From NCBI RefSeq assembly GCF_024721605.1, contig NZ_CP102630.1, forward strand, positions 1,984,001 to 2,048,000: a DNA stretch of 64,000 nt. Direction: 5' to 3'. Below the pieces are notes generated by a model, which had not been told where the DNA came from, did no database searches, and worked only from the letters and a program-made list of their open reading frames with translations. Shown piece after piece: positions 63,077 through 64,000 of the stretch. Position numbers and translations under genes: made by a program. The stretch's first letter is position 1, and every line of letters starts with the position of its first letter. This stretch comes from Sphingomicrobium flavum. GTDB lineage: Bacteria; Pseudomonadota; Alphaproteobacteria; Sphingomonadales; Sphingomonadaceae.

Positions 63077-63105
63077 CAGCTAGCACCGCTTTTTACCCCA
63101 TGCAA
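63077..63105 (-). promoter_or_regulatory. Promoter of the tRNA-Gly gene
   Basis: On the minus strand TTGCAT (63100-63105) and TAGCTG (63077-63082) are separated by exactly 17 bases, a pattern fitting housekeeping promoters of stable RNA genes in alphaproteobacteria. Transcription would start near 63070, giving a leader of about 35 bases before the tRNA. Confidence 0.55.
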
Positions 63106-63169
63106 CCCCCTCCTTGTGAAAGATGCGTTCACCGCCCATATCCGTGGCCAATAACAATGGGAGAATGGC

Positions 63170-64000
63170 GTGGTTGAGCAGCTGGGAATGAGCGAAGCCG
63201 AGAAGGAAGCCGTCCAGCGCTTCGAGCAGGAGATCGTCCAGCCATCGATGGACAAGTTGGTGGTGCTGCAATTCACCGCCGAATGGTGCGGGCCGTGCAA
63301 GCAGCTGTCCCCCATCCTGGAGCAGGTGGCGGCGGACTATGCCGACAAGGGCGTGATCCTGAAGAAGATCGACGTCGATAGCGAGAAGACCATCGCGGCG
63401 GCGTTTCGCATCCAGTCGGTGCCGACCATCTATGCCATGTATCAGGGCCAGCCGGTCGCCGACCTCACCCAATATCGCACCCCGGGCGCATTGTCCCAGG
63501 CCCTCGACCAGATCCTGAAGCAGGCCAATATCAGCGGCGAAGCGCAAAGCCGTGAGGAGCAGATCGCACCGCTGATCGAACAGGGCCTTGCCCTGCTGGA
63601 CGCCGGCGATCACGACCAGGCGCTGGCGCTGTTCGGCCAGTTGCACGAGGTCGATCCCGACAATCCCAAGATCTTGGGCGCACTGGCCCGCGCGATGATC
63701 CTTGGCGGGCACAGTCAAGAAGCGCGCCAGCTGATCGAGGGTCTGGACGAGAAGATCGCCAGCGATCCTGCCGTCGCGCAGGCGCGTGCCATGCTGGACG
63801 TGGCGGCTGTGGGCGAGGAGGCGGTGGATACCAGCGCCTATGAAGCGCGGATCGCTGCCAATGCCGACGACCATGAAGCCCGCTTCGAGCTGGCCAAGGC
63901 GCTGATGGCCAATGGCAATCGCGACGGCGCGGCCGATCATCTGCTGGAGATCGTGCAGCGCGATGCGGCCTGGAATGACGGCGCGGCCAAGACTAAATTC
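63170..64000 (+). CDS. CnoX-like thioredoxin with TPR region (3' end outside window)
   Basis: The frame is open from GTG 63170 to the edge, 277 codons. GTG is favoured because GGGAG lies six bases upstream; ATG 63188 is the alternative. The thioredoxin domain has VVLQFTAEWCGPCKQLSPIL with the WCGPC active site at residues 39-43 and QSVPTIYAMYQGQ with the cis-Pro. From about residue 130, helical TPR-like units follow (LIEQGLALLDAGDHDQALALF and similar). The layout matches CnoX (YbbN), a holdase that works with GroEL and DnaK, but the active site here keeps both cysteines. Confidence 0.85.
   Translation, partial: MVEQLGMSEAEKEAVQRFEQEIVQPSMDKLVVLQFTAEWCGPCKQLSPILEQVAADYADKGVILKKIDVDSEKTIAAAFRIQSVPTIYAMYQGQPVADLTQYRTPGALSQALDQILKQANISGEAQSREEQIAPLIEQGLALLDAGDHDQALALFGQLHEVDPDNPKILGALARAMILGGHSQEARQLIEGLDEKIASDPAVAQARAMLDVAAVGEEAVDTSAYEARIAANADDHEARFELAKALMANGNRDGAADHLLEIVQRDAAWNDGAAKTKF

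Overview
The window is a gene-dense, GC-rich stretch of bacterial chromosome. Gene content points to an alphaproteobacterium of the order Sphingomonadales: tandem DUF4402 secreted proteins, a TIGR01244-type phosphatase/sulfurtransferase, a zf-CHCC protein and a mitochondrial-type Sdh assembly factor (DUF1674), a mitofilin-like protein behind hemC-hemD, a small PspC protein, and an rsmB-rpe-heparinase-purH block. Genus cannot be fixed from sequence reading alone. I see no insertion sequences, prophage, CRISPR array or rRNA genes. Genes often overlap by ATGA or GTGA, and GTG, TTG and probably one CTG start are used.

Layout. 1-4.2 kb: a truncated membrane protein, a retropepsin-like protease, an LRR protein, a small lipoprotein and an S41 peptidase lipoprotein with a strong terminator. 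4.3-7.6 kb: six overlapping minus-strand genes of mostly envelope character. 7.7-11.1 kb: fasciclin lipoprotein, MTA/SAH nucleosidase, small membrane protein, SLC13-TrkA_C transporter. 11.2-16.3 kb: a 36-residue peptide gene plus a PspC gene behind a sigma54-like promoter, two small paralogous cysteine proteins, an Atm1-type ABC exporter, a J-domain protein and a HerA-like ATPase. 16.4-20.4 kb: recQ, phosphatase, DUF2007, tldD, zf-CHCC. 20.4-26.7 kb: two DUF4402 proteins, an ABC ATPase overlapping nadB, an FNR-type regulator, a small membrane protein with a perfect FNR box upstream, and a Na+/H+ antiporter. 26.7-38.5 kb: polA, flippase, purH, heparinase-like, rpe, rsmB, SDHAF4-like, gpsA, tsaD. 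38.6-45.8 kb: hemC-hemD-mitofilin-like, a class A beta-lactamase-like protein, GMC oxidoreductase, a HisN-type phosphatase and a BaiN-type flavoprotein.

45.8-60.4 kb is the most striking part. Two complete amino-acid operons diverge from one control region. Leftward runs yerC(hisR)-hisG-hisD-hisCB-hisH-hisA-hisF-hisIE, in the enterobacterial order, with HisC and HisB fused into one 543-residue protein. Rightward runs a trp leader peptide with three consecutive Trp codons and a rho-independent attenuator, then aroF-trpE-trpG-trpD-trpCF-trpB-trpA. Many of these proteins resemble the gammaproteobacterial versions rather than the usual alphaproteobacterial ones, which suggests acquisition as operons. 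The HisN phosphatase about 1.2 kb beyond the end of the his operon can supply the step that the fused HisB lacks.

60.4-64 kb: msrA, a large secreted protein of unknown function, tRNA-Gly(GCC) with a recognisable promoter, and the start of a CnoX-like thioredoxin-TPR protein that runs off the window. No gene-free stretch exceeds 300 bases apart from the 312-base his/trp control region, which is itemised.
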